A stretch of DNA of 64,000 nt from Pseudomonas entomophila (GTDB lineage: Bacteria; Pseudomonadota; Gammaproteobacteria; Pseudomonadales; Pseudomonadaceae): the NCBI RefSeq assembly GCF_023277925.1, contig NZ_CP063832.1, forward strand, positions 310,001 to 374,000, given 5' to 3'. The translations under genes and the position numbers were made by a program. The notes under the pieces were generated by a model. It was not told where the DNA came from and ran no database searches. It saw nothing but the letters and a program-made list of their open reading frames with translations. The number at the start of each line of letters is the position of its first letter. Within the stretch, counting starts at the first letter, position 1. Shown here one piece after another: positions 20,416-29,659 of this stretch.

Positions 20416-20426
20416 ACAGGGGGCGG

Positions 20427-22874
20427 CTAACGGATCGCCCCGGGCGTAGGCCGCAATTGCTCCTTGTCGAAGGCATCGACATCGATCACCGTCCGTCGGG
20501 CTTTTTCGGCCTCATGCAGGCGCTGTGCTTCGGAAGACTGCAGGACCCCGGCTTCCAGGGCCGCATCAATCACCGATTGCTCCGGCGTTGGTCGCACCTT
20601 GCCCTCTTTGATGCCTTGATGCAGCACCTTGCGCAGTGGCGCGACCTCAGCCAGCAGGTCACTGGCCTGTTGCAACGCCGCGACCGGGTCGGGATCCATT
20701 TCGGGCCTGTAGCAGCCGGCCAGCAGTTCTTCCAGGGCTGGATCGCCCTTGTGCCTGCCGATCACCTCGGCTACTTCGGCATCCAGTTCGTCGCTGGGCC
20801 CGGTGTGGCGGCGACCGAAGGGGAACACCAGCACCCGCAGGGCGCAGCCGATGAAGCGGTTGGGGAAGTTGTCGAGCAGCGCGTCCAGCGCCTTTTCCGC
20901 CTGGCCCAGGCTTTCTTCCAGAGCCCAGCGCAACAGAGGCCGCATGTGCTCGGGTGAGCCCAGGTCGTGGTAGCGCTTGAGCGCGGCGCTCGACAGGTAC
21001 AAGTAGCTCAGCACGTCGCCCAGGCGCGCGCTGAGGCGTTCGCGGCGCTTGAGGGCGCCGCCGAGCAGCATCATCGACAGGTCGGCCAGCAGGGCGAACG
21101 CCGCCGCCTGGCGGTTGAGGGCGCGGAAGTAGCCCTGGCTCAGGGCGTCGCCCGGGACCTTCTCGAAATGGCCGAGGCCAAGCCCCAGCACCAGGGTGCT
21201 GGCGGCGTTGCCAGCAGCGAACAGGATGTGTTGCATCAGCAGGTCATCGAACTCTTTCAAGGCCTGCTCGTGGTCCTCCCTCCCGGCAAGGGACATCTCC
21301 CTGAGCACGAACGGGTGGCAGCGGATCGCGCCCTGGCCGAAGATCATCAGGTTGCGCGACAGAATGTTGGCCCCCTCGACGGTGATGAAGATCGGCGCCA
21401 CCTGCCAGTTACGGCCCAGGTAGTTGTTCGGGCCCATGATGATGCCTTTGCCGCCGTGCACGTCCATGGCGTGCTGGATGCACTCGCGGCCGCGCTCGGT
21501 GAGGTGGTACTTGAGGATCGCCGACAGCACCGAGGGCTTCTCGCCCAAGTCGACAGCCTTGGCGGTCAGCAGGCGGGCGCTGTCCATCAGCCAAGCGTTG
21601 CCGCCGATGCGCGCCAGGGACGCCTGGATCCCCTCGAACGCGGCCAGGGGCACATTGAACTGTTCGCGGATGCTGGCGTATTGACCGGTCACCAGGCTGG
21701 TGTACTTGGCCGCGCCCGTGCCGACTGCGGGCAGGGAGATCGAGCGGCCCACCGACAGGCAGTTCATCAGCATCATCCAGCCCTTGCCGAGCATCGGTTG
21801 GCCGCCGATGAGGGCGTCCAGTGGCACGAACACATCCTTGCCGCTGTTGGGGCCGTTCATGAAGGCGGCGCCCATGGGCAGGTGGCGCTTGCCGATCTCG
21901 ACGCCTGGCGTGTCGGTGGGGATCAGTGCCAGGCTGATGCCCAGGTCGACTTCTTCGCCGAGCAAGTGCTCCGGGTCGTAGGCCTTGAAGGCCAGGCCCA
22001 GCAGAGTGGCCACAGGGCCGAGGGTGATGTAGCGCTTCTCCCAGTTCAGGCGCAGGCCGATGACTTCTTCACCCTGCCATTGGCCTTTGCAGATGATCCC
22101 GGTGTCGGGCATGGCGCCGGCGTCGGAGCCGGCCAGGGGGCCGGTGAGGGCGAAGCAGGGGATTTCTTCGCCACGGGCCAGGCGCGGCAGGTAGTGGTTG
22201 CGCTGTGTTTCGGTGCCGTAGTGCAGCAGCAGTTCGGCCGGGCCCAGCGAATTGGGCACCATTACCGTGGAGGCCAGGTCGCCACTGCGGGTGGCCAGTT
22301 TCATCGCCACTTGGGAGTGGGCATAGGCCGAAAAGCCTTTGCCGCCGTACTCCTGGGGGATGATCAGGGCAAAGAAGCCGTGCTGCTTGATGTGCTCCCA
22401 GGCTTGCGGTGGCAGGTCGAGGTCCTGGCCGATCTGCCAGTCGCTGACCATGGCGCACAAGGCTTCGGTGGGGCCGTCGATGAAGGCCTGTTCTTCTTCG
22501 GTGAGTGTGGGGGAGGGGTAATCGAGCAGGGTGTTCCAGTTTGGGCGGCCGCTGAACAGGTGGCCGTCCCACCACACGGTGCCGGCGTCGATGGCTTCGC
22601 GCTCGGTCTGCGACATAGGCGGCAGGGTGCGTTGGAACCAGTTGAACACCGGCGCGGTGAACACCTTGCGCCGCCATTCGGGCAGGGCGACGAAGGCGAC
22701 CTTGATGGCGATGATCACCCAGATGAGCGTCAGCAACCAGCCGGGGGCATGGCTGAAGAAGCCCATCAGCACCGTGTAGGCGGCCATCGCCGCGAGAATC
22801 TGCAACGGCGCCAGGCGCCGGTGCGTGAGGTACGCGGCGCCGAGCACCAGAACCAGCAACCACAACAGCAACAT
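20427..22874 (-). CDS. fadE: Acyl-CoA dehydrogenase FadE
   Basis: 815 residues, the size of the membrane-associated FadE class. Two hydrophobic segments lie at 1-20 and 25-60. The acyl-CoA dehydrogenase core follows from about 100 (CFALTGPLAGSDAGAMPD, the FAD/substrate block; IMGPNNYLGRNWQ and TVEGANILSRN further on), then a helical DUF1974-type C-terminal domain. It catalyses the first step of fatty acid beta-oxidation. ATG 22874 is preceded by a strong AAGGAGAAAGG. It is followed by a REP pair. Confidence 0.95.
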   Translation of the reverse strand: MLLLWLLVLVLGAAYLTHRRLAPLQILAAMAAYTVLMGFFSHAPGWLLTLIWVIIAIKVAFVALPEWRRKVFTAPVFNWFQRTLPPMSQTEREAIDAGTVWWDGHLFSGRPNWNTLLDYPSPTLTEEEQAFIDGPTEALCAMVSDWQIGQDLDLPPQAWEHIKQHGFFALIIPQEYGGKGFSAYAHSQVAMKLATRSGDLASTVMVPNSLGPAELLLHYGTETQRNHYLPRLARGEEIPCFALTGPLAGSDAGAMPDTGIICKGQWQGEEVIGLRLNWEKRYITLGPVATLLGLAFKAYDPEHLLGEEVDLGISLALIPTDTPGVEIGKRHLPMGAAFMNGPNSGKDVFVPLDALIGGQPMLGKGWMMLMNCLSVGRSISLPAVGTGAAKYTSLVTGQYASIREQFNVPLAAFEGIQASLARIGGNAWLMDSARLLTAKAVDLGEKPSVLSAILKYHLTERGRECIQHAMDVHGGKGIIMGPNNYLGRNWQVAPIFITVEGANILSRNLMIFGQGAIRCHPFVLREMSLAGREDHEQALKEFDDLLMQHILFAAGNAASTLVLGLGLGHFEKVPGDALSQGYFRALNRQAAAFALLADLSMMLLGGALKRRERLSARLGDVLSYLYLSSAALKRYHDLGSPEHMRPLLRWALEESLGQAEKALDALLDNFPNRFIGCALRVLVFPFGRRHTGPSDELDAEVAEVIGRHKGDPALEELLAGCYRPEMDPDPVAALQQASDLLAEVAPLRKVLHQGIKEGKVRPTPEQSVIDAALEAGVLQSSEAQRLHEAEKARRTVIDVDAFDKEQLRPTPGAIR

Positions 22875-23109
22875 AATCCTTTCTCCTTGGACACGGGGGC
22901 GTACGACCGACCCACAGAGCTTAGACGCGCTGGGGCGGATGGCCTGCCTAGGAGATGACAGGGCAGGAAGCTGGGAGTTCGCTGGAAAATGGTTGCCGGG
23001 GCCTGGAGGAGTGGATTGATCCGCGACGCTCGATCTCAGTCGCACTGCAAGGCTATCGCCAGGCACTTGGAGTAGACTGTCCCCCTCCCGCATTCATAAG
23101 GACGTTGCC

Positions 23110-23733
23110 ATGCTGAAGATCTGGGGCCGCAAGAACTCGAGCAATGTGCGCAAGGCGCTGTGGATCGCCCACGAACTGGGCCTGGACTTCGAGTCCATCG
23201 ACGCCGGCGGCGCCTTCGGCGTGGTCAACGAACCCCACTACCGCGCGCGCAACCCCAACGGCCTGGTGCCCATGCTCGAAGACGGCGACCTGGTACTGTG
23301 GGAGTCCAACGCCATCGTGCGCTACCTCTGTGCCGAATATGGCCAGGAGCAAGGCTGGTACCTCGACGAGCCACGCCAGCGCGCCCTGGCCGACAAGTGG
23401 ATGGACTGGACTACCTCATCCTTCGCCGGCCCGTTCCGCCCGCTGTTCTGGGGCCTGCTGCGCACCCCCGAGGCGCAGCGCGACTGGGTGGCGATCAACG
23501 CCGCGCACAAACAATGCGCCGAGTTGTTGTCGATCGCCGACGAAACCTTGGCCAAGCAACCCTACCTCTCCGGCGAACAGATCGGCATGGGCGACATCCC
23601 GTTGGGCAGTTTCGCCTACGCCTGGTTCGAAATGCCCATCGAACGCCCGGCCATGTACCACCTCGAAGCCTGGTACGAGCGCCTGAAACAACGCCCCGCC
23701 TACCAGGCCGCGGTGATGACCGCCCTGACGTGA
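23110..23733 (+). CDS. Glutathione S-transferase
   Basis: 207 residues: an N-terminal thioredoxin-like domain (LKIWGRKNSSNVRKALWIA, then GLVPMLEDGDLVLWESNAI with the Pro and the Glu-Ser of the glutathione site) and a C-terminal helical domain (ISGEQIGMGDIPLG-like, here LSGEQIGMGDIPLGSFAY). Ser10/Ser11 are the likely activating residues. The substrate is unknown. It stands alone, divergent from fadE. Confidence 0.9.
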   Translation: MLKIWGRKNSSNVRKALWIAHELGLDFESIDAGGAFGVVNEPHYRARNPNGLVPMLEDGDLVLWESNAIVRYLCAEYGQEQGWYLDEPRQRALADKWMDWTTSSFAGPFRPLFWGLLRTPEAQRDWVAINAAHKQCAELLSIADETLAKQPYLSGEQIGMGDIPLGSFAYAWFEMPIERPAMYHLEAWYERLKQRPAYQAAVMTALT

Positions 23734-23865
23734 GGCCACTTCGATAGTCATTATCAATAGATGTGACTGTACTTGTGCGGCCAGCCCTTGCACCATGGCC
23801 GCACTCACTGCGCCAGTGACTTGACCTGGCGTGCCCTGAACCCTTTTCTCGGTACCTGACCCGCC

Positions 23866-24798
23866 ATGAGTTCCGCCCTGTCCATCCGACAGCTGACCAA
23901 GACCTACGGCAACGGTTTCCAGGCCCTCAAGGGCATCGACCTGGACGTTTCCGAAGGCGACTTCTTCGCTTTGCTCGGCCCCAACGGCGCCGGCAAGTCC
24001 ACCACCATCGGCATTCTTTCGACCCTGGTGAACAAGACCAGCGGTACGGTCAATGTGTTCGGCCACGACCTGGACCGCGAACCGTCCGCGCTCAAGCGCT
24101 GCCTGGGCGTGGTGCCCCAGGAATTCAACTTCAACCAGTTCGAGAAGACCTTCGACATCGTCGTCACCCAGGCCGGTTACTACGGCATCCCGCCCAAGCT
24201 GGCCAAGGAGCGCGCCGAGCAATACCTGACGCAACTGGGGCTGTGGGACAAGCGTGACGTGCAGTCGCGCTCGCTGTCCGGTGGCATGAAGCGCCGGCTG
24301 ATGATCGCCCGGGCGCTGATCCACGAGCCGCGTCTGCTGATTCTCGACGAGCCGACCGCGGGGGTGGATATCGAGCTGCGCCGTTCGATGTGGAGCTTCC
24401 TCACCGAGCTCAACCAGAAGGGCATCACTATCATCCTCACCACCCACTATCTGGAAGAGGCCGAGCAGCTGTGCCGCAACATCGGCATCATCGACCACGG
24501 CACCATCGTCGAAAACACCAGCATGCGCCAACTGCTGGGCAAGCTGCATGTCGAGACCTTCGTGCTCGACCTCAAGCACGACTTGCCGGTCGCGCCTGAG
24601 CTGCACGGCTACCCGTGCCGGCTGATCACCCCGCACACGCTCGAGGTGCAGGTGGAGAAGGATATCGGCATCACCGCGCTGTTCGGCCAGTTGGCCTTGA
24701 AGAACATCGAGGTGCAGAGCCTGCGCAACAAGACCAATCGACTCGAGGAGCTGTTCGTGTCCCTGGTGGAAAAGAACCTGTCGAAGGTGGCCGTATGA
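23866..24798 (+). CDS. yadG: ABC transporter ATP-binding protein (YadG-like)
   Basis: 310 residues with Walker A GPNGAGKST, signature LSGGMKRRL, Walker B LLILDEPTAGVD and the H-loop in ILTTHYLEE. The C-terminal 80 residues form the DUF4162-type regulatory tail of drug/polysaccharide exporters. ATGA overlap with the permease gene shows they are made together. The substrate is unknown. Confidence 0.93.
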   Translation: MSSALSIRQLTKTYGNGFQALKGIDLDVSEGDFFALLGPNGAGKSTTIGILSTLVNKTSGTVNVFGHDLDREPSALKRCLGVVPQEFNFNQFEKTFDIVVTQAGYYGIPPKLAKERAEQYLTQLGLWDKRDVQSRSLSGGMKRRLMIARALIHEPRLLILDEPTAGVDIELRRSMWSFLTELNQKGITIILTTHYLEEAEQLCRNIGIIDHGTIVENTSMRQLLGKLHVETFVLDLKHDLPVAPELHGYPCRLITPHTLEVQVEKDIGITALFGQLALKNIEVQSLRNKTNRLEELFVSLVEKNLSKVAV

Positions 24799-25574
24799 GT
24801 GTGGAACTGCGCACCAACTGGGTCGCCCTGAACACCATCGTCTACCGTGAAGTGCGGCGCTTCTTGCGTATCTGGCCGCAGACCCTGCTGCCCCCGGCGA
24901 TCACCATGGTCCTGTACTTCGTGATCTTCGGTAACCTGATCGGGCGGCAGATCGGCGACATGGGTGGCTTCACCTACATGGAATACATCGTGCCAGGGCT
25001 GATCATGATGTCGGTGATCACCAACTCCTACGGCAACGTGGTGTCGAGCTTCTTCGGTAGTAAATTCCAGCGCTCCATCGAGGAGCTGATGGTCTCGCCG
25101 GTGTCGCCGCACACCATCCTGGTCGGCTATGTGCTGGGTGGTGTGCTGCGTGGGTTGGCAGTGGGGGTGATCGTGACCATCCTGTCGCTGTTCTTCACCC
25201 ACCTGCAGGTGCATCACTTGGGCGTGACCATCGTCGTGGTGCTGCTGACCGCGACCATCTTCTCGCTGCTGGGCTTCGTCAACGCGGTGTTCGCGCGCAA
25301 CTTCGACGATATCTCGATCATTCCGACCTTCGTGCTGACGCCGCTGACCTACCTCGGAGGGGTGTTCTATTCGATCAACCTGCTGCCGCCGTTCTGGCAG
25401 ACCGTGTCGCTGGCGAACCCGGTGCTGCACATGGTCAACTCGTTCCGCTACGGCATTCTAGGGGTGTCGGACATCAGCATTGGCACGGCGATCAGCTTCA
25501 TGCTGGTGGCCACCGCACTGCTGTATGTGCTGTGTGTCCGCCTGCTGGTCAGCGGCCGCGGCATGCGTGCGTGA
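24795..25574 (+). CDS. yadH: ABC-2 type permease (YadH-like)
   Basis: A 259-residue ABC-2 permease with six hydrophobic segments and the conserved GFTYMEYIVPGLIMMSVI and FDDISIIPTFVLTPLTYLGG blocks. Its start codon overlaps the stop of the ATPase gene. The last 117 bases are overlapped on the other strand by the unusually long DUF2062 gene. Confidence 0.93.
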   Translation: MSVELRTNWVALNTIVYREVRRFLRIWPQTLLPPAITMVLYFVIFGNLIGRQIGDMGGFTYMEYIVPGLIMMSVITNSYGNVVSSFFGSKFQRSIEELMVSPVSPHTILVGYVLGGVLRGLAVGVIVTILSLFFTHLQVHHLGVTIVVVLLTATIFSLLGFVNAVFARNFDDISIIPTFVLTPLTYLGGVFYSINLLPPFWQTVSLANPVLHMVNSFRYGILGVSDISIGTAISFMLVATALLYVLCVRLLVSGRGMRA

Positions 25575-26099
25575 GCCTTGCGCAGGTGAGCAACGGCACT
25601 GGCGCCGGCGCCACTGCCGGCCCACCCACCAACGCCAGTAGCCCATGGTGGTGAAGTAGGCGAGCACGCCGAGCACCACCCCGCACACCACCGAGCCCAG
25701 CAAGAACGGTTGCCAGATCGTCGCCAGCTGGTCGGTGACCCAGTCGACAGTGATCTCCTCGGGCAAGGTGCGTGGCGGCACCTGCATCAGCCAGGCGCCG
25801 GTCATGTAGGTGGCGAAGAACACTGGAGGCATGGTCAGCGGGTTGGTCAGCCATACAAGGCTGACCGCGATCGGCAGGTTGCCGCGCACCGGAATCGCCA
25901 GGGCGGCGGCCAGCAGCATCTGCATGGGGATGGGAATCAGCGCGGCGAACAGGCCGACGCCCATGGCCCGCGCGACCGAATGACGGTTCAGGTGCCAGAG
26001 GTTGGGGTCGTGCAGCAGTTTGCCGAAGAAGCGTAACGACTTGTGTTCCCGGATGCTGGTCGGGTCCGGCATGTAGCGTTTGAACAGACGGCGCGGCAT
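25458..26099 (-). CDS. DUF2062 membrane protein with an extended C-terminus
   Basis: 213 residues starting MPRRLFKRYMPDPTSIREHK. The DUF2062 core has amphipathic/hydrophobic segments at about 45-70, 78-105 and 130-150 and ends around GYWRWWVGRQWRRRQ (about residue 167). The remaining 46 or so residues are rich in Gln/His/Ala/Arg, resemble no domain and are encoded opposite the end of yadH, so they probably arose by loss of the original stop. Function of the family is unknown. It is divergent from comEC. Confidence 0.8.
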   Translation of the reverse strand: MPRRLFKRYMPDPTSIREHKSLRFFGKLLHDPNLWHLNRHSVARAMGVGLFAALIPIPMQMLLAAALAIPVRGNLPIAVSLVWLTNPLTMPPVFFATYMTGAWLMQVPPRTLPEEITVDWVTDQLATIWQPFLLGSVVCGVVLGVLAYFTTMGYWRWWVGRQWRRRQCRCSPAQGSRTHAAAADQQADTQHIQQCGGHQHEADRRANADVRHP

Positions 26100-26242
26100 G
26101 TGGGCTCCCGGCGGGGTTGAAGGGCGTCAGTATGCCTTCATTCAAGCGCAGCCTCGTTCAGAGTTTGTGACAATTGTTGAGCAAGCATTTCCCCTCGATC
26201 AGCTAAGCCTCAGAGGCCATTTCGCTTCTGGAGCTCTATCTC

Positions 26243-28444
26243 ATGCGCACAGGGATGCTCGCGCTGGTGCTCGGGCTTTTGTGCCTGCGCTTCCTGCCTG
26301 GTCTGCCATCGGTCGGATGGCTGTTGGTCCTGTTGATAGTTGCCTTGGTCTGCCTGCCTACACGCTTGTGGTTGCTCGGGTGTTTCGTGCTGGGTGTCTG
26401 TCATGCGGGCTGGTCGGCGCAGCGGGCCTTGGATGATCGTTTGGCCGCCGAACTGGATGGCCGGACGTTGTGGCTGGAGGGGAGGGTGGTGGGTTTGCCC
26501 GCCCGTGGCCAACGCAGCGTGCGTTTCGAGCTGGAACAGCCTAGGTCGCGCCGGGCGCAGTTGCCGCAACGTGTGCAGTTGAGCTGGTTCGAAGGGCCAG
26601 CGTTGCGAGCGGGCGAGCGCTGGCGGCTGGCAGTCAACCTGCGGCAACCCAGTGGGTTGCTCAACCCCCATGGGCCAGATCGCGAGGCCATGCTTCTGGC
26701 GCGGCGAGTCGGCGCAACAGGCACTGTCAAGGCGGGTGAACGGCTTGGCGAGGCAGCGGTCGACTGGCGCGATGGCCTGCGTCAACACTTGCTGGCAGTG
26801 GAGGCTCATGGGCGCGAGGCGGCCCTTGCGGCCCTGGTGCTGGGCGATGGCGCGGGGCTGGCGCGGCAGGACTGGCAGGTCTTGCAGGCTACCGGCACGG
26901 TGCACCTGCTGGTCATCTCTGGGCAGCACATCGGGTTGCTGGCCGGGCTGGTGTATGGCCTGGTGGCAGGATTGGCGAGACTTGGCGGGTGGCCACAGCG
27001 GTGGCCATGGCTGCCGTGGGCGTGTGGCCTGGCCATGGCGGCGGCGCTGGCCTATGGCTGGCTGGCGGGGTTTGGCGTGCCGGTGCAGCGGGCCTGTCTG
27101 ATGCTAGCGGTGGTGTTGCTCTGGCGCCTGCGCTTCCGCCATTTGGGCGCCGCCACGCCGCTGCTGCTGGCGCTGCTCGGTGTGCTGCTGGTCGAACCGC
27201 TGGCGAGCTTGCTGCCGGGGTTCTGGCTGTCGTTCGCCGCCGTTGCCGTGCTGGTGCTGTGTTTTTCCGCTCGGCTGGGCGCGTGGCGCCCCTGGCAGGC
27301 CTGGACCCGCGCCCAGTGGGTGATTGCCGTGGGCCTGTTGCCGGTGCTGCTGGCGCTGGGGCTGCCGGTCAGCCTGACGGCACCGCTGGCCAATCTGCTG
27401 GCGGTGCCGTGGATCAGCCTGGGGGTGTTGCCGCTGGCATTGCTGGGGGCGGTGCTGTTGCCGGTGCCGGGTGTGGGGGAGGGGATGTTGTGGTTGGCAG
27501 GCCTGTCGCTGGATGGTCTGTTTGCATTGTTGGCGCTCGTTGCGGCGCAGCAGCCTCCCTGGATGCCTGAGCCATTGCCCCTGTGGGCCTGGCTGCTGGT
27601 GTGCCTGGGGGCGATTCTGATGCTGTTGCCTCGGGGTGTGCCGCTGCGCACGCCGGGCGCGGTCATGCTGCTGGCGATCTGGGTGCCGCGAGAGCAGGTG
27701 CCCCATGGGCAGGTGGACGTCTGGCAACTGGACGTCGGCCAGGGGTTGGCGGTGTTGCTGCGCACCCGTCATCACAACTTGCTGTATGACGCAGGGCCCG
27801 CGCGGGGCGATAGCGACCTGGGCGAAAGCGTGGTATTGCCTGCCTTGCGCAAACTCGGGGTGAACAAACTGGATGCGATGCTGATCAGTCATGGTCATGC
27901 CGATCATGCTGGTGGCGCGGCGGCCGTCCGTAATGGGCTGCCTGTGAACCGGGTGCTGGCGGGAGAGGTCGCCGGCCTGGATGGGGCGCAACTCTGTGAC
28001 AGTGGCGAGCGCTGGCAGTGGGATGGCGTGGCGTTTTCGCTTTGGCATTGGCCGCAAGGCCGGTCCAGCAACGAGCGCTCCTGTGTGTTGCTGGTGGAGG
28101 CCAATGGCGAACGCTTGCTGCTGGCCGGCGATATGGAAGGTGGTGCGGAACGGGCCTGGCTGGCGGCCCATGACGAGCATCGAGTCGACTGGCTGCAGGC
28201 GCCGCACCATGGCAGTCGTACGTCGTCCACCGAGCCGTTCATCCAGGCCACCGCGCCGCGTGGGGTAATGATTTCCCGTGGGCGGCACAATGGATTCGGG
28301 CATCCTCATCCGCAGGTGATCGAGCGGTATCGGCGGCATGGGGTGACGGTGCATGACACGGCCATCGAGGGGGCGCTGCGGTTGCAGCTGGGCAGCCATG
28401 GTGGGGTTGAGGGTATGCGTGGACAACGCAGGTTCTGGCGGTGA
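26243..28444 (+). CDS. comEC: DNA internalisation competence protein ComEC/Rec2
   Basis: 733 residues. An N-terminal membrane region with DUF4131-type soluble insert (about 1-190) is followed by the competence domain with many membrane helices (about 195-470; VHLLVISGQHIGLLAGL is its hallmark). A C-terminal metallo-beta-lactamase domain follows (VDVWQLDVGQGLAVLL, MLISHGHADHAGG, LLLAGDMEGGAE, LQAPHHGSRTSS). It forms the inner-membrane channel for single-stranded DNA uptake. It is full length with intact metal-binding motifs. Confidence 0.95.
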   Translation: MRTGMLALVLGLLCLRFLPGLPSVGWLLVLLIVALVCLPTRLWLLGCFVLGVCHAGWSAQRALDDRLAAELDGRTLWLEGRVVGLPARGQRSVRFELEQPRSRRAQLPQRVQLSWFEGPALRAGERWRLAVNLRQPSGLLNPHGPDREAMLLARRVGATGTVKAGERLGEAAVDWRDGLRQHLLAVEAHGREAALAALVLGDGAGLARQDWQVLQATGTVHLLVISGQHIGLLAGLVYGLVAGLARLGGWPQRWPWLPWACGLAMAAALAYGWLAGFGVPVQRACLMLAVVLLWRLRFRHLGAATPLLLALLGVLLVEPLASLLPGFWLSFAAVAVLVLCFSARLGAWRPWQAWTRAQWVIAVGLLPVLLALGLPVSLTAPLANLLAVPWISLGVLPLALLGAVLLPVPGVGEGMLWLAGLSLDGLFALLALVAAQQPPWMPEPLPLWAWLLVCLGAILMLLPRGVPLRTPGAVMLLAIWVPREQVPHGQVDVWQLDVGQGLAVLLRTRHHNLLYDAGPARGDSDLGESVVLPALRKLGVNKLDAMLISHGHADHAGGAAAVRNGLPVNRVLAGEVAGLDGAQLCDSGERWQWDGVAFSLWHWPQGRSSNERSCVLLVEANGERLLLAGDMEGGAERAWLAAHDEHRVDWLQAPHHGSRTSSTEPFIQATAPRGVMISRGRHNGFGHPHPQVIERYRRHGVTVHDTAIEGALRLQLGSHGGVEGMRGQRRFWR

Positions 28445-28449
28445 TCTGT

Positions 28450-28512
28450 CGGCCTCTTCGCGGCAAGGCCAGCGCCTGCAGGCACCGGTCTTGTCGGCGA
28501 GCGAGGCCACGA
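28450..28512. repeat. Weak REP-like palindrome after comEC
   Basis: GGCCTCTTCGCGG near 28451-28463 and GGCGAGCGAGGCC near 28496-28508 are imperfect inverted copies. It lies between comEC and exbB. Confidence 0.45.
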
Positions 28513-28592
28513 AGGTTTCCCTGACCTCCGGCAGATGAGCCCTCGGCTTGCCTATGGTAGAGTGGCGGCCTTTTTCCGAGGGGATGCTTACT

Positions 28593-29228
28593 GTGTGGGA
28601 ATTGGTCAAGTCCGGTGGTTGGATGATGCTGCCGATCATCCTGAGTTCCATCGCCGCCATGGCGATCGTCGTCGAGCGCCTGTGGACCTTGCGCGCCAGC
28701 CGTGTCACCCCGCCGCACCTGCTGGGCCAGGTGTGGATGTGGATCAAGGACAAGCAACTCACCAGTGACAAGCTCAAGGCCCTGCGCGCCGACTCGCCGC
28801 TGGGCGAAATCCTGGCCGCCGGCCTGGCCAACTCGCGCCACGGCCGCGAGATCATGAAGGAGTGCATCGAGGAGGCCGCGTCGCGGGTGATCCACGAGCT
28901 GGAGCGTTACATCAGTACCCTCGGCACTATCGCCGCCATGGCCCCGCTGCTCGGCCTGCTGGGCACCGTGCTGGGTATGATCGACATTTTCAGCGCCTTC
29001 ATGGGTTCGCAGATGACCGCCAACGCCGCAGTGCTGGCCGGCGGTATCTCCAAGGCCCTGGTCACCACCGCGGCGGGCCTGATGGTCGGTATCCCGGCGG
29101 TGTTCTTCCATCGCTTCCTGCTGCGCCGTATCGATGAGCTGGTGGTGGGCATGGAGCAGGAGGCAATCAAGCTGGTCGAGGTGCTGCAGGGCGACCGCGA
29201 AGTGGAAGTGGCCGGAGGCAAGGCGTGA
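28593..29228 (+). CDS. exbB: ExbB/TolQ-type proton channel subunit
   Basis: 211 residues with three membrane helices (about 10-30, 105-130 and 145-170) and the MotA/TolQ/ExbB channel block (APLLGLLGTVLGMIDIF). It powers outer-membrane processes with ExbD. GTG 28593 is chosen over ATG 28584 because GAGGGG at 28578-28583 is 9 nt from the GTG but touches the ATG, and the family begins VWELVKSGGW. It overlaps exbD by 4 nt. It heads the lipid A / cell-envelope operon. Confidence 0.92.
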   Translation: MWELVKSGGWMMLPIILSSIAAMAIVVERLWTLRASRVTPPHLLGQVWMWIKDKQLTSDKLKALRADSPLGEILAAGLANSRHGREIMKECIEEAASRVIHELERYISTLGTIAAMAPLLGLLGTVLGMIDIFSAFMGSQMTANAAVLAGGISKALVTTAAGLMVGIPAVFFHRFLLRRIDELVVGMEQEAIKLVEVLQGDREVEVAGGKA

Positions 29229-29659
29229 AGTTCCGGCGCAATCGCCAGCGCGAGAATGTCGACATCAACCTGGCGTCGTTGATCGACGTGGTGTTCGTGC
29301 TGCTGCTGTTCTTCGTGGTCACCACCACCTTCACCCGCGAAACGCAACTGCGTGTCGAGCTGCCCGAGGCCGCCAGTGCCGAGCAGGTGCCGGCGGACCA
29401 GGGCAAGCTGGTGGAAATCACGATCAGCGCCGATGGTGTTTACTCGGTGAACAATCACCTGCTGCCCAAGAGCGACCTGGACACCTTGACCGAAGCCATC
29501 GAGAAGGAGTCTGGCGGTGACATCACGCTACCGCTGGCCATCAGCGCCGACGGCAAGACCCCGCACCAGGCTGTGATCACCGCAATGGACGCGGCCGGCA
29601 AGCTCGGCTTCAGCAAGTTGCGCATGACCACCGTCGAGGCCGCGCAGGGCAAGCCCTGA
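29225..29659 (+). CDS. exbD: ExbD/TolR biopolymer transport protein
   Basis: 144 residues: short cytoplasmic N-terminus, one membrane helix ([17 protein letters not shown], with the essential Asp of the proton path) and a periplasmic domain. GTG start overlaps the exbB stop (GTGA). It shares its last base with the lpxK start codon. Confidence 0.95.
   Translation: MKFRRNRQRENVDINLASLIDVVFVLLLFFVVTTTFTRETQLRVELPEAASAEQVPADQGKLVEITISADGVYSVNNHLLPKSDLDTLTEAIEKESGGDITLPLAISADGKTPHQAVITAMDAAGKLGFSKLRMTTVEAAQGKP

Noticed and set aside
20967..22958. 663-residue plus-strand frame opposite fadE
   Set aside because: Antisense shadow of the FadE gene; repetitive Gly/Gln/His composition and no start signal.
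28584..28592. ATG 28584 as exbB start
   Set aside because: The GAGGGG ribosome site directly abuts it; GTG 28593 has correct spacing and the family N-terminus.
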